From Thermocrispum agreste DSM 44070 (GTDB lineage: Bacteria; Actinomycetota; Actinomycetes; Mycobacteriales; Pseudonocardiaceae): 64,000 bases of DNA. Below, piece by piece: positions 48,383-56,693 of this stretch. The notes beneath the pieces are model-generated. The model had not been told where the DNA came from and did not search any database. It worked only from the letters and a program-made list of their open reading frames with translations. Position 1 is the first letter of the stretch, and every line of letters begins with the position of its first letter. The position numbers were made by a program, and so were the translations under genes. Where the stretch lies: positions 62,001 to 126,000 of the forward strand of contig NZ_ATYX01000011.1 of the NCBI RefSeq assembly GCF_000427905.1. The letters are read 5' to 3'.

Positions 48383-49012
48383 TCAGGCCTCCTGCCGGGC
48401 ACGCCGGCGGCGCTCGGTCGGGTTGAGCAGGTATTCCACGACCGGGCGCAGTTCTTCGGCGGTCGGCGGCTCGTCGTCGATCAGTCCCTGAATGAGCAGG
48501 CCGTCGATGCCGGCGAGGAAGACCCGAAAGGCCACCTCGTCGTCGTGTTTGACCATCGAGGTGAGCACGTCCAGCCAGCGGCGCGCGGCGGGACGCAGCG
48601 ACGGCCGCCGCGCCGCCAGCAGGTAGAGCTCGTATTCGGCCATGGTGCGGCCGCGGCGCGGGCCGAGGGCCTCGGCCAGCAGCGCGGAGACCTCGTCGGC
48701 GGCGCTCGGGCCGCTGTACGGGGAACCGCTCGACCGGCGCAGGCCCTCGCGCGAGCGGGCGCGGTCGATCATCCAGTACACCTCGGTGGCCATGTCCCTG
48801 GCGCACGAGATCAGCGTCGCGATGAGCAGGTCGTCGAGCGTGGCGAAGTGGTAGGTGATCGAGGCGGTGGGGATGCCTGCCTCGCGCGCCACGCTGCGAT
48901 GGGTCACGCCCGCGACGCCGTCGCGTTCGATCACCCGCAGGGTGGCTTCGATGATCTCCTGGCGGCGCTTCTCGCCGCGGGCCTTGCGGCCGTCGCGTTG
49001 CATGGTGGTCAT
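48383..49012 (-). CDS. TetR family regulator
   Basis: 209 residues. The TetR HTH (about 12-60): RRQEIIEATLRVIERDGVAG, VTHRSVAREAGIPTASITYH, FATLDDLLIATL. The C-terminal ligand domain is helical, without recognised family. The ATG at 49012 overlaps the stop of the upstream SMR efflux gene by 4 bases, so the pump is first and the regulator second in one transcript. A TetR-type dyad stands 15 bases before the SMR gene, so this is probably a self-regulated pump operon. Confidence 0.9.
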   Translation of the reverse strand: MTTMQRDGRKARGEKRRQEIIEATLRVIERDGVAGVTHRSVAREAGIPTASITYHFATLDDLLIATLISCARDMATEVYWMIDRARSREGLRRSSGSPYSGPSAADEVSALLAEALGPRRGRTMAEYELYLLAARRPSLRPAARRWLDVLTSMVKHDDEVAFRVFLAGIDGLLIQGLIDDEPPTAEELRPVVEYLLNPTERRRRARQEA

Positions 49013-49338
49013 GTCGCCGACCTCCCCAACTCGACCAGGACGACGCCGGCGACGACCAGCCCGAGCCCGGCGATCATGGTGACGTTCAGCCGTTCGCCGA
49101 GGAAGACGACGCCGACCAGGGCGATGAGGGCGATGCCGAACGCCGCCCAGATCGCGTAGGCCACGCCGACCGGGATCCCTGCCTTCAGCACCAGGGACAG
49201 CAGGTAGAAGGCCAGGCCGTAGCCGGCCGCCACCACCAGCGACGGCCCGAGCTTGGTGAAGCCGTCGGAGAACTTCAGTGCGACCGTGCCGGTCACCTCG
49301 GCCGCGATGGCCAGACCCAGCAGCAGGTAGGCGTACAT
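49009..49338 (-). CDS. Small multidrug resistance (SMR) efflux protein
   Basis: 109 residues, four membrane helices. Glu14 in AIAAEVTGTVALKFSDGF is the conserved proton/substrate residue of EmrE-type pumps. YAIWAAFGIALIALVGVVFL gives the YxxW/GxG motif of helix 3-4. The N-terminal MYAYLLLGLA is standard. It exports cationic drugs or quaternary ammonium compounds as a dimer. It is followed by a co-transcribed TetR gene. Confidence 0.93.
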   Translation of the reverse strand: MYAYLLLGLAIAAEVTGTVALKFSDGFTKLGPSLVVAAGYGLAFYLLSLVLKAGIPVGVAYAIWAAFGIALIALVGVVFLGERLNVTMIAGLGLVVAGVVLVELGRSAT

Positions 49339-49352
49339 CGCTCCAGAGTATC

Positions 49353-49366
49353 TGAACGAACGTCCA
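49353..49366. promoter_or_regulatory. TetR-type operator before the SMR gene
   Basis: TGAACGAACGTCCA at 49353-49366 fits the palindromic TGnACGnnCGTnCA form common for TetR regulators. On the minus strand it is followed by a -10-like AGATACT and the SMR start 15 bases further. Confidence 0.55.
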
Positions 49367-49395
49367 GGAAGTTCTGGCCCCTGGTGCCCGCCGGG

Positions 49396-49977
49396 TCAGC
49401 GGGTGGTGTCGGTGCGGTGGAAGTTCAGATAGGCACGCGACGGCGTCGGCCCGCGCTGGCCCTGGTAGCGCGACCCGGCCCGCTCCGAGCCGTACGGGTG
49501 CTCCGCGGCGCTGGACAGTCGGAACAGGCACAGCTGCCCGATCTTCATCCCCGGCCACAACGTGATCGGCAGGTTGGCGACGTTGGACAGCTCCAGGGTG
49601 ATGTGCCCGGAGAAGCCGGGGTCGATGAATCCCGCGGTGGAATGGGTGAGCAGGCCCAGCCTGCCCAGTGACGACTTGCCTTCCAGCCGTCCGGCCAGAT
49701 CGTCGGGCAGGGTCACCATCTCGAACGTCGAGCCGAGCACGAACTCGCCAGGGTGCAACACGAACGGCTCGTCACCGGACTTCTCGACCAACGAGGTGAG
49801 CTCGTCCTGCTGCTGGGAGGGGTCGATGTGGGTGTACCTGGTGTTGTCGAACACCCGGAAGTACCTGTCCAGCCGCACGTCGATGCTGGAGGGCTGGACC
49901 ATCTCCGCATCGTACGGGTCGAGCACCAGCCGCCCGGATTCCAACTCCTTGCGCAGGTCGCGGTCACTCAGCAGCAC
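49396..49977 (-). CDS. dcd: dCTP deaminase
   Basis: 193 residues from GTG 49977. The signature [20 protein letters not shown] and [13 protein letters not shown] contains the catalytic Glu. The long C-terminal tail ([19 protein letters not shown]) closes over the nucleotide. In actinobacteria, including M. tuberculosis Rv0321 (recalled), this enzyme is bifunctional dCTP deaminase/dUTPase, giving dUMP directly; the THSTAG motif fits. The gene starts 9 bases after the GlxA-type regulator stop, same strand. Confidence 0.95.
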   Translation of the reverse strand: MLLSDRDLRKELESGRLVLDPYDAEMVQPSSIDVRLDRYFRVFDNTRYTHIDPSQQQDELTSLVEKSGDEPFVLHPGEFVLGSTFEMVTLPDDLAGRLEGKSSLGRLGLLTHSTAGFIDPGFSGHITLELSNVANLPITLWPGMKIGQLCLFRLSSAAEHPYGSERAGSRYQGQRGPTPSRAYLNFHRTDTTR

Positions 49978-49986
49978 GGACTCACC

Positions 49987-50970
49987 CTAGCCCGCGCGTT
50001 CGTCCGGGGCACGGAACGTGCGCCGGTAGGCCAGCGGACTCACCCCGATGCTCGACCTCAGGTGCTGGCGCAGCGACGCCGCGGTGCCCAGCCCGCAGAC
50101 CCTGGCCACCTCGTCGATGCTCAGGTCGGTGGTCTCCAGCAGGTGCCGGGCGTGGTCGATGCGCTGCTGGGTCAGCCATGCACCGGGCGACATCCCGGTC
50201 TCCGCCCGGAACTTCCGGGAGAAGGTGCGCACGCTCATGTGGGCGTGCGCAGCCAGCGTGGCCAGGTCGAGCCGCTCGGCCAGGTGCTGCAAGGCCCACG
50301 CCCTGGTCGGGGCCGTGCTGGCGGTGTCGTCGTCGGGCACGTGTCGTTCGATGAACTGCGATTGCCCGCCTTCGCGCCACGGCGGGACGACGCAGTAGCG
50401 GGCGGCACGGTTGGCGACTTCGCTCCCGTGGTCGGAGCGCACCACGTGCAGGCAGAGGTCGATCCCTGCGGACAGGCCGGCCGACGTCAGTACGTCGCCG
50501 TCGTCCACGAACAGCACCGTCTCGTCGAGCTTCACTCGCGGATAGAGCTGGCGAAACTCGTCGGCGTGATGCCAGTGCGTGGTCGCCGGGCGGCCGTCCA
50601 GGATGCCTGCCGCGCCGAGCACGAACGCGCCCGTGCAGATGGACATCACGCGGGCGTGCGACGGGATCATGTCGAGCGCGCGAGCGACGTCGTCCGGCAG
50701 GACGCCGTGCCGGAAGGGCCCCGGCATCTTGGTGCCGGGAATGATCACGGTGTCCGCGTCGCGCAGTGCCTCCGGGCCGCTGCCGGGAACGATCGCGTAG
50801 TTCGACGGTGTCGGCATGGGCGCCGTGCCGAGGCCGCAGACGCGGATGTCGTACAGCGGTGAGCCGTCGGCGTCGGTGGCGCAGCTGAAGACCATCGGCG
50901 GGATGGCGAGGTCGAAGCCGACCACCGGATCCAAAGCCAGCACGACGACGCGGTGCAGGTCGCGGAACAT
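49987..50970 (-). CDS. GlxA family AraC-type regulator
   Basis: 327 residues. The N-terminal DJ-1/PfpI-like domain (about 1-190) includes DTVIIPGTKMPGPF, MSICTGAFVLGAAGILDGRP, whose Cys is at the nucleophile-elbow position, and THWHHADEFRQLYP. The C-terminal AraC HTH pair (about 215-320) has ATLAAHAHMSVRTFSRKFRA and IDEVARVCGLGTAASLRQHL. Members sense small molecules and control nearby metabolic or transport genes. It is divergent from an MFS transporter; a dyad stands between the two starts. Confidence 0.9.
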   Translation of the reverse strand: MFRDLHRVVVLALDPVVGFDLAIPPMVFSCATDADGSPLYDIRVCGLGTAPMPTPSNYAIVPGSGPEALRDADTVIIPGTKMPGPFRHGVLPDDVARALDMIPSHARVMSICTGAFVLGAAGILDGRPATTHWHHADEFRQLYPRVKLDETVLFVDDGDVLTSAGLSAGIDLCLHVVRSDHGSEVANRAARYCVVPPWREGGQSQFIERHVPDDDTASTAPTRAWALQHLAERLDLATLAAHAHMSVRTFSRKFRAETGMSPGAWLTQQRIDHARHLLETTDLSIDEVARVCGLGTAASLRQHLRSSIGVSPLAYRRTFRAPDERAG

Positions 50971-50989
50971 GGCCAGATTCTTTCACATA

Positions 50990-51014
50990 TTGGCAATCAG
51001 GCCACTGTTGCCGA
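50990..51014. promoter_or_regulatory. Dyad between the GlxA-type regulator and the MFS gene
   Basis: TTGGCAA (50990-50996) and TTGCCGA (51008-51014) are symmetric in 6 of 7 positions with an 11-base centre. They lie in the 70-base divergent region, 20 bases from the regulator start and 27 bases from the MFS start; likely regulator site. Confidence 0.5.
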
Positions 51015-51040
51015 CGTGCTTGTTGATCAACACTGGCCGC

Positions 51041-52384
51041 GTGATTCAGCGAGGGGTTGAGATCGAAGCGAGTGCGCCTGCCGGATCTCGGCGGTGGCGG
51101 CTGCACTGGGCATGGATGATCGCCGCGGTCGCGTTCCTGACGCTGATCGCGGCGGCGGCCTTCGGCACCGTGCCCGGGGTCCTGATCGATCCGCTGCACG
51201 ACGAGTTCGGCTGGTCGCGCGGCACGATCGGCTCCGCGGTGTCCGTCAACTTGATCCTGTTCGGGGTGATTTCGCCGTTCGCCGCGGCGTTGATGGACCG
51301 GTTGGGTGTTCGCCGGGTGGTCGCCGGGGCGCTGGTTCTGGTGGCGGCGGGGGCCGGGCTGACGGTGTTCATGACCGAGCCGTGGCAGCTGCTGATGTGC
51401 TGGGGTGTGCTGGTCGGCGTCGGGACCGGGTCGATGTCGATGCCGTTCGTCGCCGTCATCACCGGCCGGTGGTTCGTCAAGCGCAGGGGTCTGGTCAGCG
51501 GCGTGCTGACCGCCGCGGGGGCGACCGGTCAGCTGATCTTCCTGCCATTGCTGGCCGCGCTGGCCACCGAACACGGCTGGCGGGTCCCGTCGATCACCGT
51601 GGCGGCTACGGCACTCGCCGTGGTTCCGCTGGTCGTGTTGTTCCTGCGGGACTACCCGAGCGACGTGGGCACCACCGCTTACGGTGCGACCGAAGCGGCC
51701 GAAGTCGCTCGCCCGGTGGCAGGCAGCAGCGTGCTGCGCACCTTGCACACGCTCCGGGAAGCGATCCCGACCAGGACTTTCTGGATGTTGGCCGGTGGGT
51801 TCGCGGTGTGCGGTGCGTCGACCAACGGCCTGGTCGGGACGCACTTCGTGTCCGCGGCCCACGATCACGGAATGCCGCACACCACGGCGGCCGGACTGTT
51901 GGCGCTGGTCGGCGTGTTCGACATCGCCGGGACGATCTTGTCCGGATGGCTCGTCGACCGGTTCGATGCGCGCTACCTGCTGGTGGGCTACTACACGCTG
52001 CGCGGGCTGTCCCTGCTGGTTCTGCCGTCGTTGCTGCAGCCGCACGTCGAGCCGAGCCTGTGGGTGTTCGTGATCTTCTACGGGCTCGACTGGGTCGCGA
52101 CCGTGCCGCCGACCGTGGCCCTGTGCCGGGAACGTTTCGGGATGAGCGGGCCGATCGTCTTCGGCTGGGTGTTCGCCGCGCACCAGTTGGGCGCCGCGGC
52201 CGCCGCCTACGGCGCCGGGGCGATCCGGGACGTGCACGGAAGCTACGACCTCGCGTGGTACGTGGCGGGCGGCCTGTGCGGGTTCGCCGCACTCATGTCG
52301 GGCCTGATCCGGCGGCACGAAGCGCCTCGGCCAGCCGGCTTGCCGCCGCAGCCGCCAGTTCTGCAGTCAGCGCGCCGAAGCTGA
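51041..52384 (+). CDS. MFS transporter
   Basis: 447 residues from GTG 51041. About 12 membrane segments are seen, with loop motifs ALMDRLGVRRVVAGALVLVA and GWLVDRFDARYLL (motif A in both halves). WGVLVGVGTGSMSMPFVAVI resembles the oxalate/formate and monocarboxylate type. The substrate is not readable. It is divergent from a GlxA-type regulator with a dyad between; that arrangement suggests regulator and pump respond to the same compound. Its 3' end overlaps the convergent MocR-type gene by 92 bases. Confidence 0.85.
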   Translation: MIQRGVEIEASAPAGSRRWRLHWAWMIAAVAFLTLIAAAAFGTVPGVLIDPLHDEFGWSRGTIGSAVSVNLILFGVISPFAAALMDRLGVRRVVAGALVLVAAGAGLTVFMTEPWQLLMCWGVLVGVGTGSMSMPFVAVITGRWFVKRRGLVSGVLTAAGATGQLIFLPLLAALATEHGWRVPSITVAATALAVVPLVVLFLRDYPSDVGTTAYGATEAAEVARPVAGSSVLRTLHTLREAIPTRTFWMLAGGFAVCGASTNGLVGTHFVSAAHDHGMPHTTAAGLLALVGVFDIAGTILSGWLVDRFDARYLLVGYYTLRGLSLLVLPSLLQPHVEPSLWVFVIFYGLDWVATVPPTVALCRERFGMSGPIVFGWVFAAHQLGAAAAAYGAGAIRDVHGSYDLAWYVAGGLCGFAALMSGLIRRHEAPRPAGLPPQPPVLQSARRS

Positions 52385-53705
52385 GCCGCAGGTACTGCCC
52401 GGTCGGCTCGGCCGGGAACCAGGGACGGCCGGGGAAGACGACGAGTTCGCGCGCCATCGCCTTGGCCGTCACCGCTTGCTCGTCCGAGCCGTCCGGCAAC
52501 CGCACCCACAGGTGCATGCCGCCGGACGGCCGCGGTACGTGCAGCCACGGGACGTGTGTGCGCAGGGCTTGCACCAGGGCGTCGCGCCGCTGCCGGAGTC
52601 CGGCTCGCAGCGCCCGCAGGTGCCGTGGCCAGGAGGGCGAGGTGAGGAATTCGACCGCCGTGTGTTGCAGCGGGCCCGCGACGAACAGATCGTCCAGCAG
52701 GCGGGCCGTGCGCAAGCGCGCCGCCGCTACGCCCCGGGCGCCGATGACGGACAACCGCATGCCCGGGGCCACCACTTTGGTCAGCGAACGCACGTAGACG
52801 ACATGGCCGTCGGGATCGTCCACCGCGAGCGGAGCCGGGGCGACGCCGTCGAGGGTGAGTCCGCGCGCGTAATCGTCCTCGATGAGGAACGCGTGCGCCT
52901 TCGCGACTGTGTCCAGTACCGCGGCGCGCCGCTCGGCGGACAGCACCGCACCGTGCGGGTTGGCGTGCAGGGGCTGGCAGTAGAACAGCCGAGCGCCCGT
53001 GCAGCGGAACGCCGAGGCGAGCAGGTCCGGCCGGACTCCGTGCTCGTCGGCCGGGACGCCGACGACCCGCAGGCCGGCGTCGCGGGCAGCGGCGATCGCG
53101 CCGAGATAGGTGGGCGCTTCCACGAGCACCACGTCGCCCGGACGGCCCAGGCCGCGGAATGCCGCCGCCAGGGCGGGCTGACCGCCGGAGCAGATGGTCA
53201 TGTCCGCCGCGCGCAATCCGCCGCCGATGTCGTGGGCGAACCATTCCCGCAGCTCGGGCAGCCCTTCGGTGGGTTGCCTGGTCCATGCCGCCGGCTTTCG
53301 TGCCGCGCGCGCCATCGCCGCACCGAGCGCGCCGTGCGGCTGGAGCTGCTGGTCGAAGTAGCCGGAGCTGAGCGGGATGGCTTCCGGGTGGTGGGTGGCC
53401 AGCAGGGCGGCCAGCTCCTCCTCCCCGGCACGGGCGTCGCCCAGCACGACGCTCTGCCAGGACAGGTCGGGCGGTGCGCTGGACTCGGGCGCGGGCGGAA
53501 CGGCGATGAAAGTGCCGCGTCCGGGACGCACGTCGACCAGGCCGCGCGCGGCCAGGTGCTGCACGGCGGTCTGGACCGTGGTGGGGGAAACCCGGTACCG
53601 CGCCATGAGCTCGCGCACCGACGGAAGCTTGTCCCCAGGGCTGCCTGCCTCGATCACCGCCGTCAGCGCAGCGGTGACGCGTGCGACGGCGTTATCATTG
53701 GACAT
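52293..53705 (-). CDS. MocR/PdxR-type regulator (GntR HTH plus aminotransferase domain)
   Basis: 470 residues from ATG 53705. The GntR HTH (about 8-65) has LPSVRELMARYRVSPTTVQT and LVDVRPGRGTFIAVPP. A fold type I aminotransferase domain follows, with TICSGGQPALAAAFRGLG, LIEDDYARGL, and the PLP lysine in YVRSLTKVVAPGMRLS. MocR proteins use PLP or an amino compound as effector and usually regulate a divergent gene. Here the divergent gene is an EamA-type exporter, and their start codons overlap in CATG (53703-53706). A perfect inverted repeat covers both starts. The frame is open upstream to 53804, but that would run through the EamA gene. Confidence 0.9.
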   Translation of the reverse strand: MSNDNAVARVTAALTAVIEAGSPGDKLPSVRELMARYRVSPTTVQTAVQHLAARGLVDVRPGRGTFIAVPPAPESSAPPDLSWQSVVLGDARAGEEELAALLATHHPEAIPLSSGYFDQQLQPHGALGAAMARAARKPAAWTRQPTEGLPELREWFAHDIGGGLRAADMTICSGGQPALAAAFRGLGRPGDVVLVEAPTYLGAIAAARDAGLRVVGVPADEHGVRPDLLASAFRCTGARLFYCQPLHANPHGAVLSAERRAAVLDTVAKAHAFLIEDDYARGLTLDGVAPAPLAVDDPDGHVVYVRSLTKVVAPGMRLSVIGARGVAAARLRTARLLDDLFVAGPLQHTAVEFLTSPSWPRHLRALRAGLRQRRDALVQALRTHVPWLHVPRPSGGMHLWVRLPDGSDEQAVTAKAMARELVVFPGRPWFPAEPTGQYLRLSFGALTAELAAAAASRLAEALRAAGSGPT

Positions 53706-53722
53706 GAGAGCCAATGATAACG
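53690..53722. promoter_or_regulatory. Operator and promoter core covering two divergent start codons
   Basis: A perfect 12-bp inverted repeat, CGTTATCATTGG (53690-53701) and CCAATGATAACG (53711-53722), has a 9-base centre that contains both start codons (CAT on minus, ATG on plus). Each arm contains TATCAT, a near-perfect -10 box, ending 5 bases before the plus ATG and 8 bases before the minus ATG, as expected for leaderless mRNAs. The arms also encode the NDN found near both N-termini. Confidence 0.78.
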
Positions 53723-54666
53723 TTACTGCGCCGCGGCGGATAACGGGCGGCCTGGGGCTGGCGGTGCTCGCCGTCGTCTGCTTCAGTTTGTCGCTGCCCG
53801 CCACACGCGTCGCGGTCGGTGGGATGGACCCGTTCTTCGTGGGGCTGGGGCGTGCGGCCGTTGCGGGCCTGCTTGCGCTCGGATACCTCCTTCTGACGCG
53901 GGCACCGTGGCCCGGACGGCGGCTGGTTCGGCGGCTGCTGGTGGTCGCTGTCGGGGTGGGTGTCGGATTCCCGCTGCTGACCTCCGTGGCTCTGGTCAGC
54001 GAGAGTTCCGCTCATGGCGCGGTGGTGATCGCGTGCCTGCCGCTGGCCACCGCCACGTTCGCCGTGCTGCGTGCCAAGGAGCGGCCGCACGCCGAATTCT
54101 GGCTGGCCAGCGCGCTGGGAATGGCCACGGTCCTGGTGTTCGTCGCGGTCAGCGGCGGGCTCGACGGGGCCTTCTCCTGGGCAGACGTGTTTCTGCTCGG
54201 CGCGGTCGTGCTCGGTGGCTGGGGGTATGCGGAAGGGGGCGTGCTCGCCGGCGAGATCGGCGGGGCGCGGACCATCTCGTGGGCCGTGGTGCTGGCGCTG
54301 CCGCTGACCCTGCCGGTGGCCGTCCTGACCGCCGACGGGATCGGCGAGGTGACCTGGTCGCAAGGCATCGCGTTCGGCTACTTGGCGATCTGCACGATGT
54401 ATCTGGGGTTTTTCGCCTGGTACGCCGCGATGGCCAGGGACGGCGTCGCCCGCATGGGACAGGTGCAATTGATGCAGCCGGTGCTGACGCTCGGGTGGTC
54501 GGCGGTGTTACTTGGCGAGGAGGTAACGCTCCTGGCCGTGTGCGTTGCCCTCGCCGTGCTGGCCACCGTGGTGTGGACGCAGCGGGCCCGGGTTTCGCGG
54601 GGTCCCCGTCATGCCGCCGACGAGCCTGCGGGCGAGCGGGCTGCGGTTCGCGCCGGGCGGGAGTAG
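53704..54666 (+). CDS. EamA/DMT family transporter
   Basis: 320 residues, ten membrane helices in two EamA halves. The start MRANDNVTAPRR precedes TM1 (GLAVLAVVCFSLSLPATRVA); FVGLGRAAVAGLLALGYLLL follows, and the second half contains MYLGFFAWYAAMARDGVARM, then LMQPVLTLGWSAVLLGEE. This family exports amino acids and related metabolites. The divergent MocR-type gene suggests an amino compound or a vitamin B6 form as effector. No ribosome site is possible, as the upstream sequence is the other gene's coding start, so a leaderless transcript is likely. The 3' end overlaps the MpaB-like gene by 58 bases. Confidence 0.9.
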   Translation: MRANDNVTAPRRITGGLGLAVLAVVCFSLSLPATRVAVGGMDPFFVGLGRAAVAGLLALGYLLLTRAPWPGRRLVRRLLVVAVGVGVGFPLLTSVALVSESSAHGAVVIACLPLATATFAVLRAKERPHAEFWLASALGMATVLVFVAVSGGLDGAFSWADVFLLGAVVLGGWGYAEGGVLAGEIGGARTISWAVVLALPLTLPVAVLTADGIGEVTWSQGIAFGYLAICTMYLGFFAWYAAMARDGVARMGQVQLMQPVLTLGWSAVLLGEEVTLLAVCVALAVLATVVWTQRARVSRGPRHAADEPAGERAAVRAGRE

Positions 54667-55871
54667 GTACGGTCGAGCCGAAAGGCGCGGTCGACCTGCT
54701 TGAGATACCACCGGAGGGAGCGTTTCCCCAGGAACTGCTGGACGGTGGTGGCACCGGGAAGCGCCTGGCGCGCCGTCTCGGCGAGGAAGTTCACCGCCGC
54801 GAAGGTCAGCACCGCCGCTGAGGAGATCCGTGCGGGCGGTAAGCCGAGGTAGTCCGCGTTGGCGTCGCCGAGCAGCATGCGGCTCACCGCGCCGTGCAGG
54901 TTGACCGCCGCACGGCCGACGACCTTGTCGAGCGGGCCGAAGTGGCGGCCGATCGCGGCGTGTTGCTCGAGCAGGACGCGGGCCAGGCGCTGGGAGTCCT
55001 CGTCCGGGATGAACTCGGTGGCGGCCAACAGCCACAGCAGCCGCCATGAGTCGTCCTCGTCGGCGGGCAGGAGGGCCTCGTCGACTCCGAGCAGCCAGCC
55101 GACGTAACGCCACAGGTGCAGCACGTCTTCCCGCTCGCGCTGGGTGTAGCGGACGCCGAGCATGCGCATGCCGAGGAGGAAGACGTGCGAGAAGAGCAGC
55201 AGTGTGCCGGCTGTCTGCACCTGGTTGACCGGGTGGTCCCACTTCTCGTAGTCCCAGTCGTCGCGGCGATTCATCGCCGCCCGTACGTGCGCATGCGCCA
55301 GGCGTACGCGCAGGGCCGCCGCGTAACCGTCACCGCCGAGCCGTAGCGAGCCTGGCGTGGTGACGTCGATCCACCACGCTGCGGTCTCCGCCAGCCTGCG
55401 AGCCGCGGCGTATTCGAGGTCACCGGTGCCGATCAGGGTCTTGACCGCACGGGAGGCCAGGTAGCCGCCCATCAGGGACATGTCACCGAGCGGGATGAGC
55501 CCGATGAGCCCGGTGCGGACGATGGCGCGGGCGCCGCGGTCGATCCGGTCGTGGTCGACCCAGTACGGGGTGCGCTCCACTTCGTGGAAGAACTCCCACA
55601 GTTCCTCCGGGGCGGTGTCCAGGCTGTCGACGCCGTGCTTGAGGGCTTGCTCGAACAGCTCCCCGGCACGCGGGTCGCGGCGTAACACGGCGGCGAGCCG
55701 GTCGGCCAGTGGGTCGGCCTTCTCGGCGAACGAGCGGAGGCGGGCCACCTGGGTGCGGTCCGCGCGCAGCTCGCCGGGGCCGAACAGGCGGGCCGCCAGC
55801 CGGAGCGGCCCGCGGGCGAACAGCTCCGGCTCGGGCAGCTCGGTGGGTTCCGCTGTGAGCTCCTCGGGCAT
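54609..55871 (-). CDS. MpaB-like oxygenase (DUF2236)
   Basis: 420 residues from ATG 55871, with GGGGAG upstream; an in-frame ATG at 55928 lacks one. DUF2236 characters: RTPYWVDHDRIDRGARAIVR, TGLIGLIPLGDMSLMGGYLA, ETAAWWIDVTTPGSLRLGGD, RVRLAHAHVRAAMNRR. The His/Arg set is that of latex-clearing protein/MpaB heme oxygenases. No signal peptide is seen. The substrate is unknown. The C-terminal 20 residues are basic/Ser-rich and overlap the EamA gene's end. A 16-base palindrome lies 50 bases upstream of the start, a likely repressor site. Confidence 0.8.
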   Translation of the reverse strand: MPEELTAEPTELPEPELFARGPLRLAARLFGPGELRADRTQVARLRSFAEKADPLADRLAAVLRRDPRAGELFEQALKHGVDSLDTAPEELWEFFHEVERTPYWVDHDRIDRGARAIVRTGLIGLIPLGDMSLMGGYLASRAVKTLIGTGDLEYAAARRLAETAAWWIDVTTPGSLRLGGDGYAAALRVRLAHAHVRAAMNRRDDWDYEKWDHPVNQVQTAGTLLLFSHVFLLGMRMLGVRYTQREREDVLHLWRYVGWLLGVDEALLPADEDDSWRLLWLLAATEFIPDEDSQRLARVLLEQHAAIGRHFGPLDKVVGRAAVNLHGAVSRMLLGDANADYLGLPPARISSAAVLTFAAVNFLAETARQALPGATTVQQFLGKRSLRWYLKQVDRAFRLDRTYSRPARTAARSPAGSSAA

Positions 55872-55920
55872 CGCGTTCTCCCCGTCGTTGTCGCGCCGGC
55901 GCCGCGGACGCCTCGCTAGC

Positions 55921-55936
55921 GACAACAAGTGTTGTC
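55921..55936. promoter_or_regulatory. Palindromic operator upstream of the MpaB-like gene
   Basis: GACAACAAGTGTTGTC is a perfect 7+7 inverted repeat with a 2-base centre, 50 bases before the start. The shape suits a TetR-type repressor, but no TetR gene is adjacent. Confidence 0.55.
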
Positions 55937-55947
55937 ACTTTCTGGCC

Positions 55948-56038
55948 GGGCGTCAAGGTGCGTGGGGTTCCCTGGCCGATGCTGGCGGCGCGACGAACAG
56001 CCGCACACGGGCGTCATGGTGCGTGGGGTTCCCCGGCC
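55948..56038. repeat. 30-base direct repeats, offset 61
   Basis: GGGCGTCAWGGTGCGTGGGG followed by TTCCCYGGCC occurs at 55948-55977 and 56009-56038 with two differences. It is non-coding, between the MpaB-like gene and tRNA-Gly. It may be a small interspersed repeat. Confidence 0.55.
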
Positions 56039-56201
56039 TTGCGCCGACGCGGAGCGCCAGGTACAGCGCTCGCGAAGCGGCAAGGACAGTCGTGCGACGT
56101 TGATCGCGAGCGGATGATGCGGTAGATCGAGAAGAGAAGCGACGCCGAACCCGGGGTTCGGTGCACCATGCGAAGGCCGCCTTGTATGCTGGAGCGGCGA
56201 T

Positions 56202-56275
56202 GCGGATGTAGTTCAATGGTAGAACGTCAGCTTCCCAAGCTGAAGACGCGGGTTCGATTCCCGTCATCCGCTCCA
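56202..56275 (+). tRNA. tRNA-Gly (anticodon CCC)
   Basis: 74 nucleotides with an encoded CCA end. Acceptor GCGGATG pairs with CATCCGC; D arm GTTCAATGGTAGAAC; anticodon stem TCAGC/GCTGA with loop TTCCCAA, so anticodon CCC; T arm CGGGTTCGATTCCCG. It reads GGG codons. A -10-like TATGCT lies 11 bases upstream. A long hairpin begins 3 bases after CCA. Confidence 0.96.
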
Positions 56276-56277
56276 CG

Positions 56278-56326
56278 CACGAAGGCCCAGGTCAGAAGCC
56301 ATCCACTTCGGACCTGGGCCTTCGTG
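56278..56326 (+). terminator. Hairpin after tRNA-Gly
   Basis: A perfect 16-bp stem, CACGAAGGCCCAGGTC at 56278-56293 and its complement at 56311-56326, with a 17-base loop and no T-run. It begins 3 bases after the CCA end; likely terminator. Confidence 0.75.
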
Positions 56327-56693
56327 ACGAGTGGGGTGAGCCCGGCCTGACGCGGCACGGCAGGCAACGTCGTCCGAGTGTCGATCGTTCGCGTCTTCGC
56401 CACCTCGAAGCCCATCTTCGCGTGGACCCTGCGGCAGAACGGTTCGCCGTGGGCGGTGGGTTTCGAAGTGCTCGACGGCACGCTGGTCGTCAGCCGCGGG
56501 TGCTGGGAGCAGGTCACGTAGTCTCGCGGTCTGCTACGACGTCGTCGATGCGAACCGCGGCATCGACTACGTGACCATTCGCAGGCTGGCCGAACTGGTC
56601 GATGCTGTCGACTTGGCCACGACCAACCAGCTTCGTCGACTGCTGCGCGAACGGCGCCTACCGACCGCCGGTCGTCCGGGCCAGGCGCTGACC
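56327..56693. other. Region with possible gene remnants between tRNA-Gly and the kinase gene
   Basis: A plus-strand frame from GTG 56378 to TAG 56521 (47 codons: VSIVRVFATSKPIFAWTLRQ, then FEVLDGTLVVSRGCWEQV) has protein-like composition but no ribosome site and no family. A second one near 56571 (TIRRLAELVDAVDLATTNQL, RRLLRERRLPTAG) looks like a short HTH-type remnant, then runs into the kinase gene antisense. Both are weak. Confidence 0.35.
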
